Shown: positions 1-7,905 of the stretch, piece after piece
How positions within the stretch are numbered: position 1 is the first letter of the stretch
Layout of the letters: each line of letters begins with the position of its first letter
The notes under the pieces: generated by a model
What the model saw: the letters and a program-made list of their open reading frames with translations, nothing else
Databases searched by the model: none
What the model was told of the DNA's origin: nothing
Translations under genes and position numbers: made by a program
NCBI GenBank assembly: GCA_019359515.1
Contig: JAHHHC010000012.1
Coordinates: forward strand, 1-64,000
Length of the DNA stretch: 64,000 bases
Source of the DNA: Desmonostoc vinosum HA7617-LM4
Lineage (GTDB): Bacteria > Cyanobacteriota > Cyanobacteriia > Cyanobacteriales > Nostocaceae
Direction of reading: 5' to 3'

Positions 1-89
1 TAGTTAGAGACTATGAGCTATTACCCGAAACATCGGAAACGTTTATTTACCTTGCCATGATTCGGATCATGGTGAGGCGACTTGCATAA
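1..89 (+). pseudogene. C-terminal end of an IS5-type transposase (cut by window edge)
   Basis: The third frame from base 3 to the stop at 87-89 reads VRDYELLPETSE followed by FIYLAMIRIMVRRLA. I recognise this as the usual C-terminus of IS5-family DDE transposases in cyanobacteria. The rest lies outside the window, so I cannot tell whether the gene is intact. A sequence ending in CAAACAGCCTCT about 20-35 bases after the stop is a plausible right inverted repeat of the element. Family assignment is from memory of such C-termini, not from a search. Confidence 0.6.
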
Positions 90-106
90 AATTTTACCCT
101 TCAAAA

Positions 107-123
107 CTTTTCAAACAGCCTCT
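107..123. repeat. Possible right-end inverted repeat of the IS5-type element
   Basis: The sequence ctttTCAAACAGCCTCT follows the transposase stop by about 20 bases, the usual place for the element's terminal repeat. The left end is outside the window, so the match cannot be confirmed. Confidence 0.35.
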
Positions 124-127
124 AATA

Positions 128-160
128 TAAAAACAAAAAGCGCTTTCAGAGAAAGCCGCT
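128..160 (-). terminator. Intrinsic terminator, minus strand, downstream of pstB
   Basis: On the minus strand AGCGGCTTTC pairs with GAAAGCGCT around a TCT loop, with one bulged G, followed by TTTTTGTTTTTAT. This is a typical Rho-independent terminator. It lies about 290 bases after the pstB stop and probably ends the pst transcript. It may also insulate the operon from the transposon to its left. Confidence 0.6.
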
Positions 161-446
161 TTCATAAAATTACAACAATTAGATTTTTGTTTCTAAAATT
201 AATTGAAGCTGCTACGTAACAGCATTTAAAAAGCTACCAAACATCAGTGCTTGAAATATTTGATAAGCTAATAATCATTCAAATTGCATCCCCGCGTCTC
301 CCCTTAAGCGCGTCCTCCGAAGTTTGCTCAACGGGGGGAACCCCCGCACGCAACTTCTCTCCGCGTCTTTCTGAGGCAAAGGATTATGCAAGTTAAAGGC
401 AGATTAGCTTATTCTCAGTAGCAGCTCAATTGGCAATATGTAATGT
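161..446. other. Intergenic region between IS end and pstB, no gene seen
   Basis: This is AT-rich apart from a GC-rich patch at about 290-372. The patch has cgcgtctcc and ggggggaaccccc motifs of a kind often dispersed in Nostocales genomes. I see no supported gene. Confidence 0.4.
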
Positions 447-1250
447 TTAACCAAATCTGCCACTGACGTAATCTCTAGTGTCTTCCTGCTTAGGATTGTT
501 AAAAATTACTTCTGTTGAATCGTATTCTACTAAATAGCCAGTACGACCTCCTTCAGAGGTGCGAACGTTAAAAAAGGCTGTTTTATCAGATACCCGTGCT
601 GCTTGTTGCATGTTGTGGGTAACGATGACGATGGTGTATAGCTCTTTTAGTTCGTGAATTAGTTCTTCAACGCGCAGGGTAGAGATGGGGTCTAGAGCAG
701 AGCAAGGTTCATCCATTAATATAACCTCTGGCTGAGTAGCGATCGCTCGCGCAATGCACAACCGCTGTTGTTGTCCACCAGATAGGGAGGAACCGCTTTG
801 CCGCAGTTTATCTTTGACTTCATCCCACAAAGCTGCTTGTCGCAGGCTCCGTTCTACCAATTCGTCAAAGTTACCTTTGTAGCCGTTGATTTTAGCACCG
901 AAAGTAATATTGTCGTAAATTGATTTAGGGAATGGGTTAGGTCTTTGAAACACCATCCCAATTCGCCGACGCACTTCTACAGCATCAATGTCGGGTGCAT
1001 ACAAGTTTTTATCATAAAAATAAACTTGACCTTCTGCCCGAAATGACTCAATCAAATCATTGAGACGGTTATAGCATCGCAGTAACGTACTCTTACCACA
1101 GCCTGAAGGGCCAATAAAAGCTGTTACCCGATTTTTCGGGATATCTAGCCAGATATTCTGTAAGGCGAGAAACTTACCGTAGTAAACGTTGAGGTTTTCT
1201 GTGCGTAAGACGGTTCCAGTGTCGTTTACTGTGTCAATATTAGTAGCCAT
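447..1250 (-). CDS. pstB: Phosphate ABC transporter ATP-binding protein PstB
   Basis: This is the ATPase that powers high-affinity phosphate import, acting on the cytoplasmic face of the PstA-PstC channel. It is 267 residues, normal for PstB. The Walker A motif GPSGCGKST lies at about residues 47-55. The ABC signature LSGGQQQRL and Walker B ILMDEP follow, then the H-loop in [13 protein letters not shown]. The PstB-typical [10 protein letters not shown] and the C-terminal [16 protein letters not shown] are also present. The ATG at 1250 gives a full-length N-terminus. It is the last gene of pstS-pstC-pstA-pstB, 54 bases after pstA, and is probably co-transcribed from the Pho-box promoter before pstS. 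No phoU follows. Confidence 0.97.
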   Translation of the reverse strand: MATNIDTVNDTGTVLRTENLNVYYGKFLALQNIWLDIPKNRVTAFIGPSGCGKSTLLRCYNRLNDLIESFRAEGQVYFYDKNLYAPDIDAVEVRRRIGMVFQRPNPFPKSIYDNITFGAKINGYKGNFDELVERSLRQAALWDEVKDKLRQSGSSLSGGQQQRLCIARAIATQPEVILMDEPCSALDPISTLRVEELIHELKELYTIVIVTHNMQQAARVSDKTAFFNVRTSEGGRTGYLVEYDSTEVIFNNPKQEDTRDYVSGRFG

Positions 1251-1304
1251 AAATGCTCGCTTGTGAATTTTAGCGGTGAAAATGCGCTTTTTAAGACTAT
1301 TTGA

Positions 1305-2186
1305 CTATGCTTTCTGGCGAGTTGCCCAGCGAGCAATAATACTTGTAATCAGAACCATCAATACTAAGATTAAAGATGCTGCCCAAGCTAATGACTGCCA
1401 ATTTTTAAACGGAGAAATCGCATATTTGTAAACCAAGACAGCAAGAGAGGCTGTTGGTTGGAATATGCTATCTGGCCAAAAGTTAGAGAACAAAGCTGTA
1501 AATAGTAATGGTGCAGTTTCCCCAGATGCCCGTGCGATCGCTAGGGTTGCCCCAGTTACAATTGCTGGTAAAGCTGCTGGTAATACTACCTGACTCACTG
1601 TTTGAAAGTTAGTTGCTCCTAATCCCACTGACGCTTGTCGCAAATCTTGTGAGACTAACTGTAATGCTTCATCAGTAGTTCTGACAATAATCGGTAGCAT
1701 CAAGATTGCTAGCGCAAATCCTCCACCTAAAGCTGAATATGAGCCTAGATTGAGTTTTACTAATGTCAAAACTATGATCCCATATGCAAATACCCCAGCA
1801 ATAATCGAAGGAACTCCACTAAGAACGTTGGCAGCAAAACGTATCCATCTAGCTGTTTGAGCAGAACTAAATTCTGTTAAATAAATTGCTGCTATTATAC
1901 CAAGCGGGATACTAATTAATCCCCCAATTCCTACCATTAGCAACGTCCCCAATATTGCATTACCAAAGCCTCCTCCTTTTTGTAGGGCTTTGGGTGGTAG
2001 TTCAAAAAAAACGCTGGGACTAAGACTGCTAAAGCCTTGAATCAAGACATAAGAAAGTACAGCCAATAAAGGCAACAGCGCTAATGCTCCACAGATAAAT
2101 GCTACTACAGTCATCACCGTGTTAAATAATGTCCGGGGAGATGACGCAGAGCGAGTTAAACTGCGTTCAGGATAACTAGAAGTCAT
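1305..2186 (-). CDS. pstA: Phosphate ABC transporter permease PstA
   Basis: This inner-membrane permease forms the phosphate channel with PstC. It is 293 residues with about six hydrophobic segments. The first, at about residues 25-50, is followed by the BPD_transp_1 permease domain. The EAA-type loop that contacts PstB is visible as LRQASVGLGATNFQTVSQVVLPAALPAIVTG, in part conserved with PstC (LRQASVGLGAT in both). The start ATG at 2186 gives MTSSYPERS. It lies between pstC and pstB with short spacers, consistent with one operon. Nothing is unusual about it. Confidence 0.96.
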   Translation of the reverse strand: MTSSYPERSLTRSASSPRTLFNTVMTVVAFICGALALLPLLAVLSYVLIQGFSSLSPSVFFELPPKALQKGGGFGNAILGTLLMVGIGGLISIPLGIIAAIYLTEFSSAQTARWIRFAANVLSGVPSIIAGVFAYGIIVLTLVKLNLGSYSALGGGFALAILMLPIIVRTTDEALQLVSQDLRQASVGLGATNFQTVSQVVLPAALPAIVTGATLAIARASGETAPLLFTALFSNFWPDSIFQPTASLAVLVYKYAISPFKNWQSLAWAASLILVLMVLITSIIARWATRQKA

Positions 2187-2205
2187 AATTCAATCCACAA
2201 TTATG

Positions 2206-3156
2206 CTAAATTCGCTTGACTCTCAGAACAACCAACTCTGCTAAAACATTGACGACAAGCGTCAAGAAAAATAGAACTAAAGCGGCATACATTAAAGCTC
2301 CAACTTGTAGTCCACTGGCTTCAGCGAATTGATTTGCTAGTAGAGAAGAAATGGTGTTAGCTGGTGCGAAAAGTGAGATATTGATGTTATTGGAGTTTCC
2401 AATTAACATCGTTACAGCCATTGTTTCTCCCATTGCTCTACCAAGCGCTAGCATTACAGCACTAACGATACCCGAAAATGCAGCTGGAATCAGAACCTGC
2501 AAAATAGTTTCCCAACGCGTTGCACCTAGCCCCACAGATGCTTGACGTAAACTTGATGGTACTGAGATCAAAGCATCACGAGATATGGCTGTGATGATAG
2601 GCAAAGTCATAATTCCTAAAATGACTCCCGCAGGCAGCATTCCTGGCCCTGTTGGTGAGGTGCTAAAAATTGGCAACCAACCAAAGGAACCGTTAAGCCA
2701 TTTTCCTAAATTGTTTAAAATCGGAATTAAAACAAAAATTCCCCAGACTCCGTAAACAACACTGGGAATAGCTGCAAGTAGTTCTACTAAAAACACTAAT
2801 ACTAGCCGTGCTTTTGAGGGAAGAAAATTCTCACTCAGTAAAACAGCAGTACCAACACCGATTGGTACTGCTATCAAAAGACCAATTAAAGAACTCACAA
2901 GAGTTCCGTAAATATGAGGTAGTACCCCATACTCATCATTGACTGGGTTCCAAGTACTTTTAACTAGAAAGGCGGCACCAAATTCTTGAATAGCAGGCCA
3001 AGCGCCGATTGCCACTTGCGCTGCAATCCATAATAAAGTGCCTGCGATCGCCAAAGCAAAAACTTTTGTGAGTAAAATAAAGCCGCGATCTAGCGACTTT
3101 TCTACTTCGGAGCGATTTTTAATCGCTGAAGATAAATTTTGAGCAGGTGCAGTCAT
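2206..3156 (-). CDS. pstC: Phosphate ABC transporter permease PstC
   Basis: This is the second permease of the phosphate importer and the partner of PstA. I chose the ATG at 3156 (MTAPAQNLSS), giving 316 residues; a longer frame begins only at a TTG six codons upstream. About six membrane segments are present. The EAA loop reads LRQASVGLGATRWETILQVLIPAAFSGI, followed by the GRAMGETMAV motif typical of PstC. The gene ends 19 bases before pstA. The gap of about 170 bases to pstS is the largest in the operon and could allow differential expression, which is common because PstS is needed in excess. Confidence 0.95.
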   Translation of the reverse strand: MTAPAQNLSSAIKNRSEVEKSLDRGFILLTKVFALAIAGTLLWIAAQVAIGAWPAIQEFGAAFLVKSTWNPVNDEYGVLPHIYGTLVSSLIGLLIAVPIGVGTAVLLSENFLPSKARLVLVFLVELLAAIPSVVYGVWGIFVLIPILNNLGKWLNGSFGWLPIFSTSPTGPGMLPAGVILGIMTLPIITAISRDALISVPSSLRQASVGLGATRWETILQVLIPAAFSGIVSAVMLALGRAMGETMAVTMLIGNSNNINISLFAPANTISSLLANQFAEASGLQVGALMYAALVLFFLTLVVNVLAELVVLRVKRI

Positions 3157-3323
3157 GACTACCGACAGAAACAACTAAAATCTAAGAAAATGTGGGAGCA
3201 AGCTAAACTACTAGCATAATTTGTGCTTGTTTTTTTGAAAGACTTCAGCAACTTGGAATTTCAAATTGCCAACCTCATCAAGCCACATGTTTAGAGAAAG
3301 CATAAAATGACTATTGCTTGAGG

Positions 3324-4505
3324 CTATTTGCTGGCGCTAGGGCCATCGCTAACGGCAATTTTGTACTCTGGACTGATTTGATCAGCAGCAGCAGCCACTT
3401 TGGAAATTACATTTTTGGGTAGACGAACATAACCTAGCTTGGTAGCTTCATTTTGACCTTCATTCAAGCCATACTCAATCGCCACTTCTACTGCCTTGGC
3501 TTTGGCTGCATCTGGATATTTCTTGTAAACCATAACCCACGTGTAGGTGACGATGGGATAAGAATCAGCTCCCTCTGGATCTGTAATGAAGGCACGAAGA
3601 TTCTCTGGTAAAGTTACTGATTCAAGTGTTTTAGATGCTGACTCGTCATTAGCAGTAATAAATTTACCACCTTTATTTTCTAAAGCAGCAAATTTGAGAT
3701 CATTTTGTTTAGCGTAGCCATACTCAACATAACCAATAGAACCTTGGGTTTGTTGGACTTGAGCGGTAACACCCTCATTTCCTTTAGCACCAACTCCTAC
3801 AGGCCAGTTGACAGTTTTACCTTCGCCGACTTTATCTTTCCATTCCGGATTAATAGCGCTGAGATGTTTTGTAAACACACCTGTAGTACCGCTACCATCG
3901 GAACGATAAACAACCGTAATGGGCTGGTTAGGAAGCTTAGCATTGGGGTTAGCGGCAGCTATTTTGGCATCATTCCAATTTTTAATTTTGCCTAGTAAGA
4001 TGTCAGTATAGACTGCTCGTGGTAACTTGAGTTCTGGAACATCTGGTAAGTTGTAAGCCAAGACAATGCTGCCAGCTGTCATCGGCAACATAATCACGCC
4101 TTTATCTTGTGGAACTTTCTTGATTTCATCGTCTTTCATGGCAACATCGCTAGCACCAAAGTCCACAGTGCCTTTGATAAATTGCTCAACTCCAGCACCA
4201 CTACCAACTGACTCGTAGTTAACTTGCAGGTTCGGATATTTTTTGTTTAAATCAGTAAACCAGGTTTGGTACAGCGGTGCTGGAAAAGAGGCACCTGCTC
4301 CTGTCAACTTGACGTTCCCGCCCAAATCTAACTTGGAGGGGCTAGAAGCTGTGGTATCTTTAGCTGTGCCAGAAGAAGTGTCCTTTGTAGTTGTATTGTC
4401 TGAAGCTTGCTGTCCATTACAAGCAGCTAGTCCGAGTGTCAGTGCTAACACTGATATTAAAGCTGTAATGCGGTTATTTTTTATTGTGCTGAGAGGTGGA
4501 AACAT
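3324..4505 (-). CDS. pstS: Phosphate-binding lipoprotein PstS
   Basis: This periplasmic phosphate-binding protein delivers phosphate to PstCA. The frame extends up to a TTG at 4598, but that would overlap the Pho box, so I place the start at the ATG at 4505 (MFPPLSTIKNN), giving 393 residues. An N-terminal hydrophobic stretch ends in the lipobox LGLAAC, so it is probably a lipoprotein cleaved by LspA, encoded about 1.5 kb away. The PstS signatures GAGASFPAPLYQTWF, YESVGSGAGVEQF, DFGASDVAM and YRSDGSGTTGVFT form the phosphate-binding loops. It is first in the pst operon and probably induced by phosphate starvation. Confidence 0.96.
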   Translation of the reverse strand: MFPPLSTIKNNRITALISVLALTLGLAACNGQQASDNTTTKDTSSGTAKDTTASSPSKLDLGGNVKLTGAGASFPAPLYQTWFTDLNKKYPNLQVNYESVGSGAGVEQFIKGTVDFGASDVAMKDDEIKKVPQDKGVIMLPMTAGSIVLAYNLPDVPELKLPRAVYTDILLGKIKNWNDAKIAAANPNAKLPNQPITVVYRSDGSGTTGVFTKHLSAINPEWKDKVGEGKTVNWPVGVGAKGNEGVTAQVQQTQGSIGYVEYGYAKQNDLKFAALENKGGKFITANDESASKTLESVTLPENLRAFITDPEGADSYPIVTYTWVMVYKKYPDAAKAKAVEVAIEYGLNEGQNEATKLGYVRLPKNVISKVAAAADQISPEYKIAVSDGPSASK

Positions 4506-4571
4506 TGCTGTCAATTTTTTAGTAAATTTCCAGGTTAGCGTATCTAAGATACCCTTAAAGTGTAGTGAAGA

Positions 4572-4590
4572 AGGTAAACAAAAGGTTAAC
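4572..4590 (-). promoter_or_regulatory. Pho box upstream of pstS
   Basis: Read on the minus strand, two 8-mers GTTAACCT and GTTTACCT are separated by TTT, giving an 11-base period. This matches the cyanobacterial PhoB/SphR box, direct repeats of YTTAACCW spaced by three bases. It lies 67-85 bases upstream of the chosen pstS start, a suitable place for activation under phosphate limitation. A weaker pair (CTTAACTT-AAA-CTTAATCT) lies further upstream at 4997-5015. Confidence 0.6.
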
Positions 4591-5219
4591 AAAATCAAAA
4601 ATGCATACTTTTTTAAAGAAATCTTAAATATTTATTTTTGTCGTATTTGATATATTTTATACTTTTACTCTAGTGTTTTAGTGATAAATAGCACTTAATA
4701 AAAATCTTATTTACATATTTACAAAATTCACTTATTGGTGTATGTGAATGTCAGATGTGAAAGTTTATGTCAACAGATAAAAAAGTATGATATCTTGATA
4801 TATTTAATAAGCTTTAGAAATTTAAAGAATACTTATTTTAGTTACAGAACCTACGTAATCTGGAAGCAAATATATAATTGCGAGGATTAAGTGATGCGAT
4901 CGCTCAAACTCAAATAGAAATAAATTTAGCAACTAAACAAAAACACTGTGCATATTAGGCAGTGGGTCTCTTGTAATAGTTGAATTTTGTTTTACTAGAT
5001 TAAGTTTAAGTTAAGTACCAAAAGTAAAGCTCAGCTTTACTCAAAAAATCAAACTACAGACTTTGAAGCTGAGATTTTTCCAACTAGAAAGCTACATGCT
5101 AAACAAACAATCTGCTAGCTCTTAAGATATCTGAATAATATTTGTGCAGATACTAAATATTTAATACTGACCGCTGTTAATTTTCTTTTTTGCCTTTCCC
5201 CTTTTGCTTAACATAATAG
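4591..5219. other. Divergent intergenic region pstS / bioY
   Basis: This holds the probable promoters of pstS and of the bioY-like gene. It includes a weak second Pho-type repeat pair at 4997-5015 and a palindrome AGTAAAGCT-C-AGCTTTACT at 5023-5041. It is otherwise AT-rich, and I see no gene. Confidence 0.4.
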
Positions 5220-5807
5220 ATGTTTGCTGCTTCTAATCAATTACTATGGTCTATGATTGGCTTGCTCCTGACAATGGGCGGCACATTTCTAGAAGCTTAT
5301 GGTATTGCCTTACCCTGGAATTGGAGTAAGCAAGGAATTCAAATTTTTTCTCTAGGCGTAACTTTTCAAGTTGGTGCTGTACTACTCGTAGGTTGTTTGG
5401 GAGGTAAAAGCGCTGGCGCTCTCTCGCAAATTGCTTATTTAGTCATGGGATTAACTTTGTTACCTGTATTTGCTGATGGCGGCGGTATTGGTTACGTTAA
5501 GTTATCACAGTTTGGTTACTTGCTAGGCTTTATACCCGGCGCTTGGATTTGTGGCTTTTTCGCTTTTAAAGCTAGACCTCGATTGGAAACTCTTGCTTTT
5601 AGTTGTATTTGTGGCTTGTTAACTGTCCATCTATGCGGTATTACTTATTTGATTATTAGCTATATTTTTCAGTGGAAAGGTACAGAAAATCTACCCTTAG
5701 CACAGGCAATTCTTAAGTATTCTTGGTTTGCTCTACCGGGACAATTGGCTGTAGTCTGCTCCATTGCCCTGATAGCATATGTGCTACGACACTTAATGTT
5801 TTATTAG
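5220..5807 (+). CDS. bioY: BioY-family membrane protein (probable biotin-uptake S component)
   Basis: The protein has 195 residues and about six hydrophobic segments. The segment VKLSQFGYLLGFIPGAWICGF resembles the conserved GGYLLGFIPAAW motif of BioY, the substrate-binding membrane subunit of ECF-type biotin transporters. The family recognises biotin and needs EcfA and EcfT partners, which are not encoded nearby. The N-terminal half is less typical. It lies 190 bases upstream of lspA on the same strand, an arrangement I recall from other cyanobacteria. Substrate specificity is inferred from family membership only. Confidence 0.7.
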   Translation: MFAASNQLLWSMIGLLLTMGGTFLEAYGIALPWNWSKQGIQIFSLGVTFQVGAVLLVGCLGGKSAGALSQIAYLVMGLTLLPVFADGGGIGYVKLSQFGYLLGFIPGAWICGFFAFKARPRLETLAFSCICGLLTVHLCGITYLIISYIFQWKGTENLPLAQAILKYSWFALPGQLAVVCSIALIAYVLRHLMFY

Positions 5808-5838
5808 TCGTTAGTTCATAGTTCAGAGTCTGTAGTTT

Positions 5839-5940
5839 TATAGCAGTTCCCATCACATGAGGTACAGTCTAGTCTCTAATTTCTAGCCTCTAGCCTCTAA
5901 CCTCAACGAAATGTACCTCACTCAAACAAGAAACGCTATA
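5839..5940. repeat. MITE-like inverted-repeat element between bioY and lspA
   Basis: The 102-base segment begins TATAGCAGTTCCCATC and ends with CAAGAAACGCTATA. Its two 28-base ends are imperfect inverted repeats, sharing TATAGC at the tips and GAGGTACA at the inner side. The outermost TA dinucleotides could be a target duplication. The middle is low-complexity CTAGCCTCTA-type sequence with no coding potential. Confidence 0.5.
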
Positions 5941-5996
5941 AGATTGACTGTTGAATCTTGACTGTTGATTTTGACTCTTGACTCTATAACTAATTC

Positions 5997-6527
5997 ATGA
6001 TGTTTTTATTCAAAAATCTCCTTTTTTGGGCTGCTGCTTTCTTAGCCGTTATTTTAGACCGACTAACAAAAAACTGGGTAGTAGGAGTGTATAAATCTTG
6101 GCCTTTAGAAAGCGTAATTGATCCCAAAACAGGCAATATTATATACAGGCATTCCCTACCATTAATACAAAGTATATTTCACTTTACCTATATTACAAAT
6201 GATGGTGCAGCTTTTAGTATACTTAGTGGACGGGTGGATTTATTACGTTGGCTATCATTGGCAGTGAGTTTAGTATTGATAGCATTCGCATTGTTTGGCC
6301 CCGCTTTAGATCTTTGGGAACAGTTGGGTTATGGTCTAATTTTAGGTGGAGCTATAGGAAATGGTATTGATCGCTTTATGTTAAGCTACGTTATCGATTT
6401 TCTAGATTTTCGCTTGATTAATTTTGCTGTATTTAATGTGGCGGATTCATTTATTAGTATTGGTATTGTTTGCCTACTAATTGCTTCTTTTAAGAAAACA
6501 CCGAATTCTAGCCGTAGGTCTCGCTAA
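5997..6527 (+). CDS. lspA: Lipoprotein signal peptidase (signal peptidase II)
   Basis: This membrane aspartyl protease cleaves the signal peptide of diacylglyceryl-modified prolipoproteins. It is 176 residues, typical length, with four hydrophobic segments. Family motifs are ITNDGAAFS (residues 66-74), GNGIDRF (121-127), VIDFLDF (132-138) and FNVADSFIS (146-154). The catalytic aspartates are expected at D134 and D150. The start is the first of two adjacent ATG codons. A strong hairpin follows 30 bases after the stop. PstS, encoded nearby, is a likely substrate. Confidence 0.95.
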   Translation: MMFLFKNLLFWAAAFLAVILDRLTKNWVVGVYKSWPLESVIDPKTGNIIYRHSLPLIQSIFHFTYITNDGAAFSILSGRVDLLRWLSLAVSLVLIAFALFGPALDLWEQLGYGLILGGAIGNGIDRFMLSYVIDFLDFRLINFAVFNVADSFISIGIVCLLIASFKKTPNSSRRSR

Positions 6528-6556
6528 CCAAAATCTTATACTAATTCGTATTTATT

Positions 6557-6597
6557 AAGTGTAAAGCCTGGAGTTATCAACCCCAGGCTTTACACTT
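6557..6597 (+). terminator. Strong hairpin downstream of lspA
   Basis: A 15-bp perfect stem (AAGTGTAAAGCCTGG with its complement) surrounds an 11-base loop 30 bases after the lspA stop. An eight-T run comes about 15 bases later rather than directly, so it may act as a terminator or an RNA-stabilising stem. Confidence 0.6.
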
Positions 6598-6746
6598 ATG
6601 AACTAAATTTTTTTTAGTGCTAGATACAAGAACTTGAGCTATTAAACCTAGCGCTTTTTATCGCTGAGTAACTAATGCTGTCTATGTAATTAGCCAGATG
6701 CACCAATGATCTTTGATGGCAAGGTTATTATATTTCGCCCAAGCTT

Positions 6747-7469
6747 TTAATTACCCGTAGGGGAAGTATTTGGTACACCAGAGTCAGGAACTGTACCAGG
6801 AGAAGTGCTACCTGGTTCGGTAGTGCTGCTAGGGCTAGGCTCAGGTGTGGTTCCTGGTGTCATGTTGCTAGGGCTAGGCTCAGGTGTGGTTCCTGGTGTT
6901 ATGTTGCTAGGGCTAGTCTCAGGTGTGGTTCCTGGGGTAGGAGTTACGCTACCAGGAATGGTGGTATCCGGTGTGGTTCCTGGGGTAGGAGTTACGCTAC
7001 CAGGAATGGTGGTATCCGGTGTGGTTCCTGGTGTGGGAGTTATGCTACCAGGAGTGGTAGTATCCGGTGTGGTTCCTGGGGTAGGAGTTACGCTACCAGG
7101 AATGGTGGTATCCGGTGTGGGAGTTACGCTACCAGGAATAGTGGTATCCGGTGTAGTTCCTGGTGTAGGAGTTACGCTATCAGGATTGGTGGTTTCCGAA
7201 GGTGTACTTTCTGGTACTGTGGTGCTACCGGGAGTGGTGGGCGTAACTGCTGTGCCACCTGAACAACGGGAATTGAGTGGGTAATTTTTACATAGAATTC
7301 TTAGCCCTTCTTCTGAGAGCTGGAATTCTTCCGGTTTTTCCGTTGGCGAACTAGTGGATGAGTTATTGGATTCGGTGGGGGAGTTACTGGATTGGGCGAC
7401 AGCAACACCGCCAGCGGTGAGCGCCAAGGATAGAGCTGTACCAATCAAAGACAGAGATTTTCCCTTCAT
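6747..7469 (-). CDS. Secreted Pro/Thr/Ser-rich repeat protein, function unknown
   Basis: The 240-residue protein has an N-terminal signal peptide (SLSLIGTALSLALTAGGVAVAQS) and a short acidic segment. A small region with two cysteines (LCKNYPLNSRCSGG, about residues 59-72) follows. The C-terminal two thirds is built from a 16-residue unit, TTPDTTIPGSVTPTPG, repeated about six times in complete or shortened form, and then TPEPSPSN units. The DNA repeats with a 48-base period. Such tails are probably extended, possibly glycosylated, linkers in the periplasm or envelope. No enzymatic domain is visible. Repeat number is likely to vary between strains. Confidence 0.7.
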   Translation of the reverse strand: MKGKSLSLIGTALSLALTAGGVAVAQSSNSPTESNNSSTSSPTEKPEEFQLSEEGLRILCKNYPLNSRCSGGTAVTPTTPGSTTVPESTPSETTNPDSVTPTPGTTPDTTIPGSVTPTPDTTIPGSVTPTPGTTPDTTTPGSITPTPGTTPDTTIPGSVTPTPGTTPDTTIPGSVTPTPGTTPETSPSNITPGTTPEPSPSNMTPGTTPEPSPSSTTEPGSTSPGTVPDSGVPNTSPTGN

Positions 7470-7905
7470 TCTAAAATTAACCTCAACGGAACACTCCGCT
7501 TATTAAATCAGACAACAGAATTTATAAAATCTTCCTAAATGTAGATGTATAGATTTACTTCAGAATATGTGGATATATTAAAGCGGTAAAAAATAAATCC
7601 TTTGTTTATTGATCACTAGTTGCTAGAAATACAAAATTAAAGTATTAAATTTCTATGTTAAACTGACACAACTATGATAAAGTAAGCGTTTTAAGAAATA
7701 ATATAAAATTGATACTTAATCTAGAAAGTAATCATCAATGATTACTGAAACTACGGAAAACTATTAATTTGAAAGTCAAAATTAAATCAACAATAATTCA
7801 GTACAGCCAATTTCTACTTTGGCTTATGAGTAAAATGGTGAAAGACTAGCTTCAAAGTTGTAAGCCGCTCGATTCTGCACTAGCAAAATGTGATGTAGAT
7901 AGCCA
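7470..7905. other. Divergent intergenic region, promoters only
   Basis: About 435 bases of AT-rich DNA lie between the repeat protein (minus) and the penicillin-binding protein (plus). It presumably holds both promoters. I see no gene, repeat or strong hairpin. Confidence 0.4.

Noticed and set aside
4243-4650. 135-codon plus-strand frame opposite pstS
   Set aside because: It lies antisense to a well-supported pstS gene and has no recognisable features.
6805-7284. Open frame of 159 codons on the plus strand opposite the repeat protein
   Set aside because: It is the antisense of the 48-base repeats and reads only VVSGVVPGVGVTLPG units. The minus-strand frame has a signal peptide and a sensible start.
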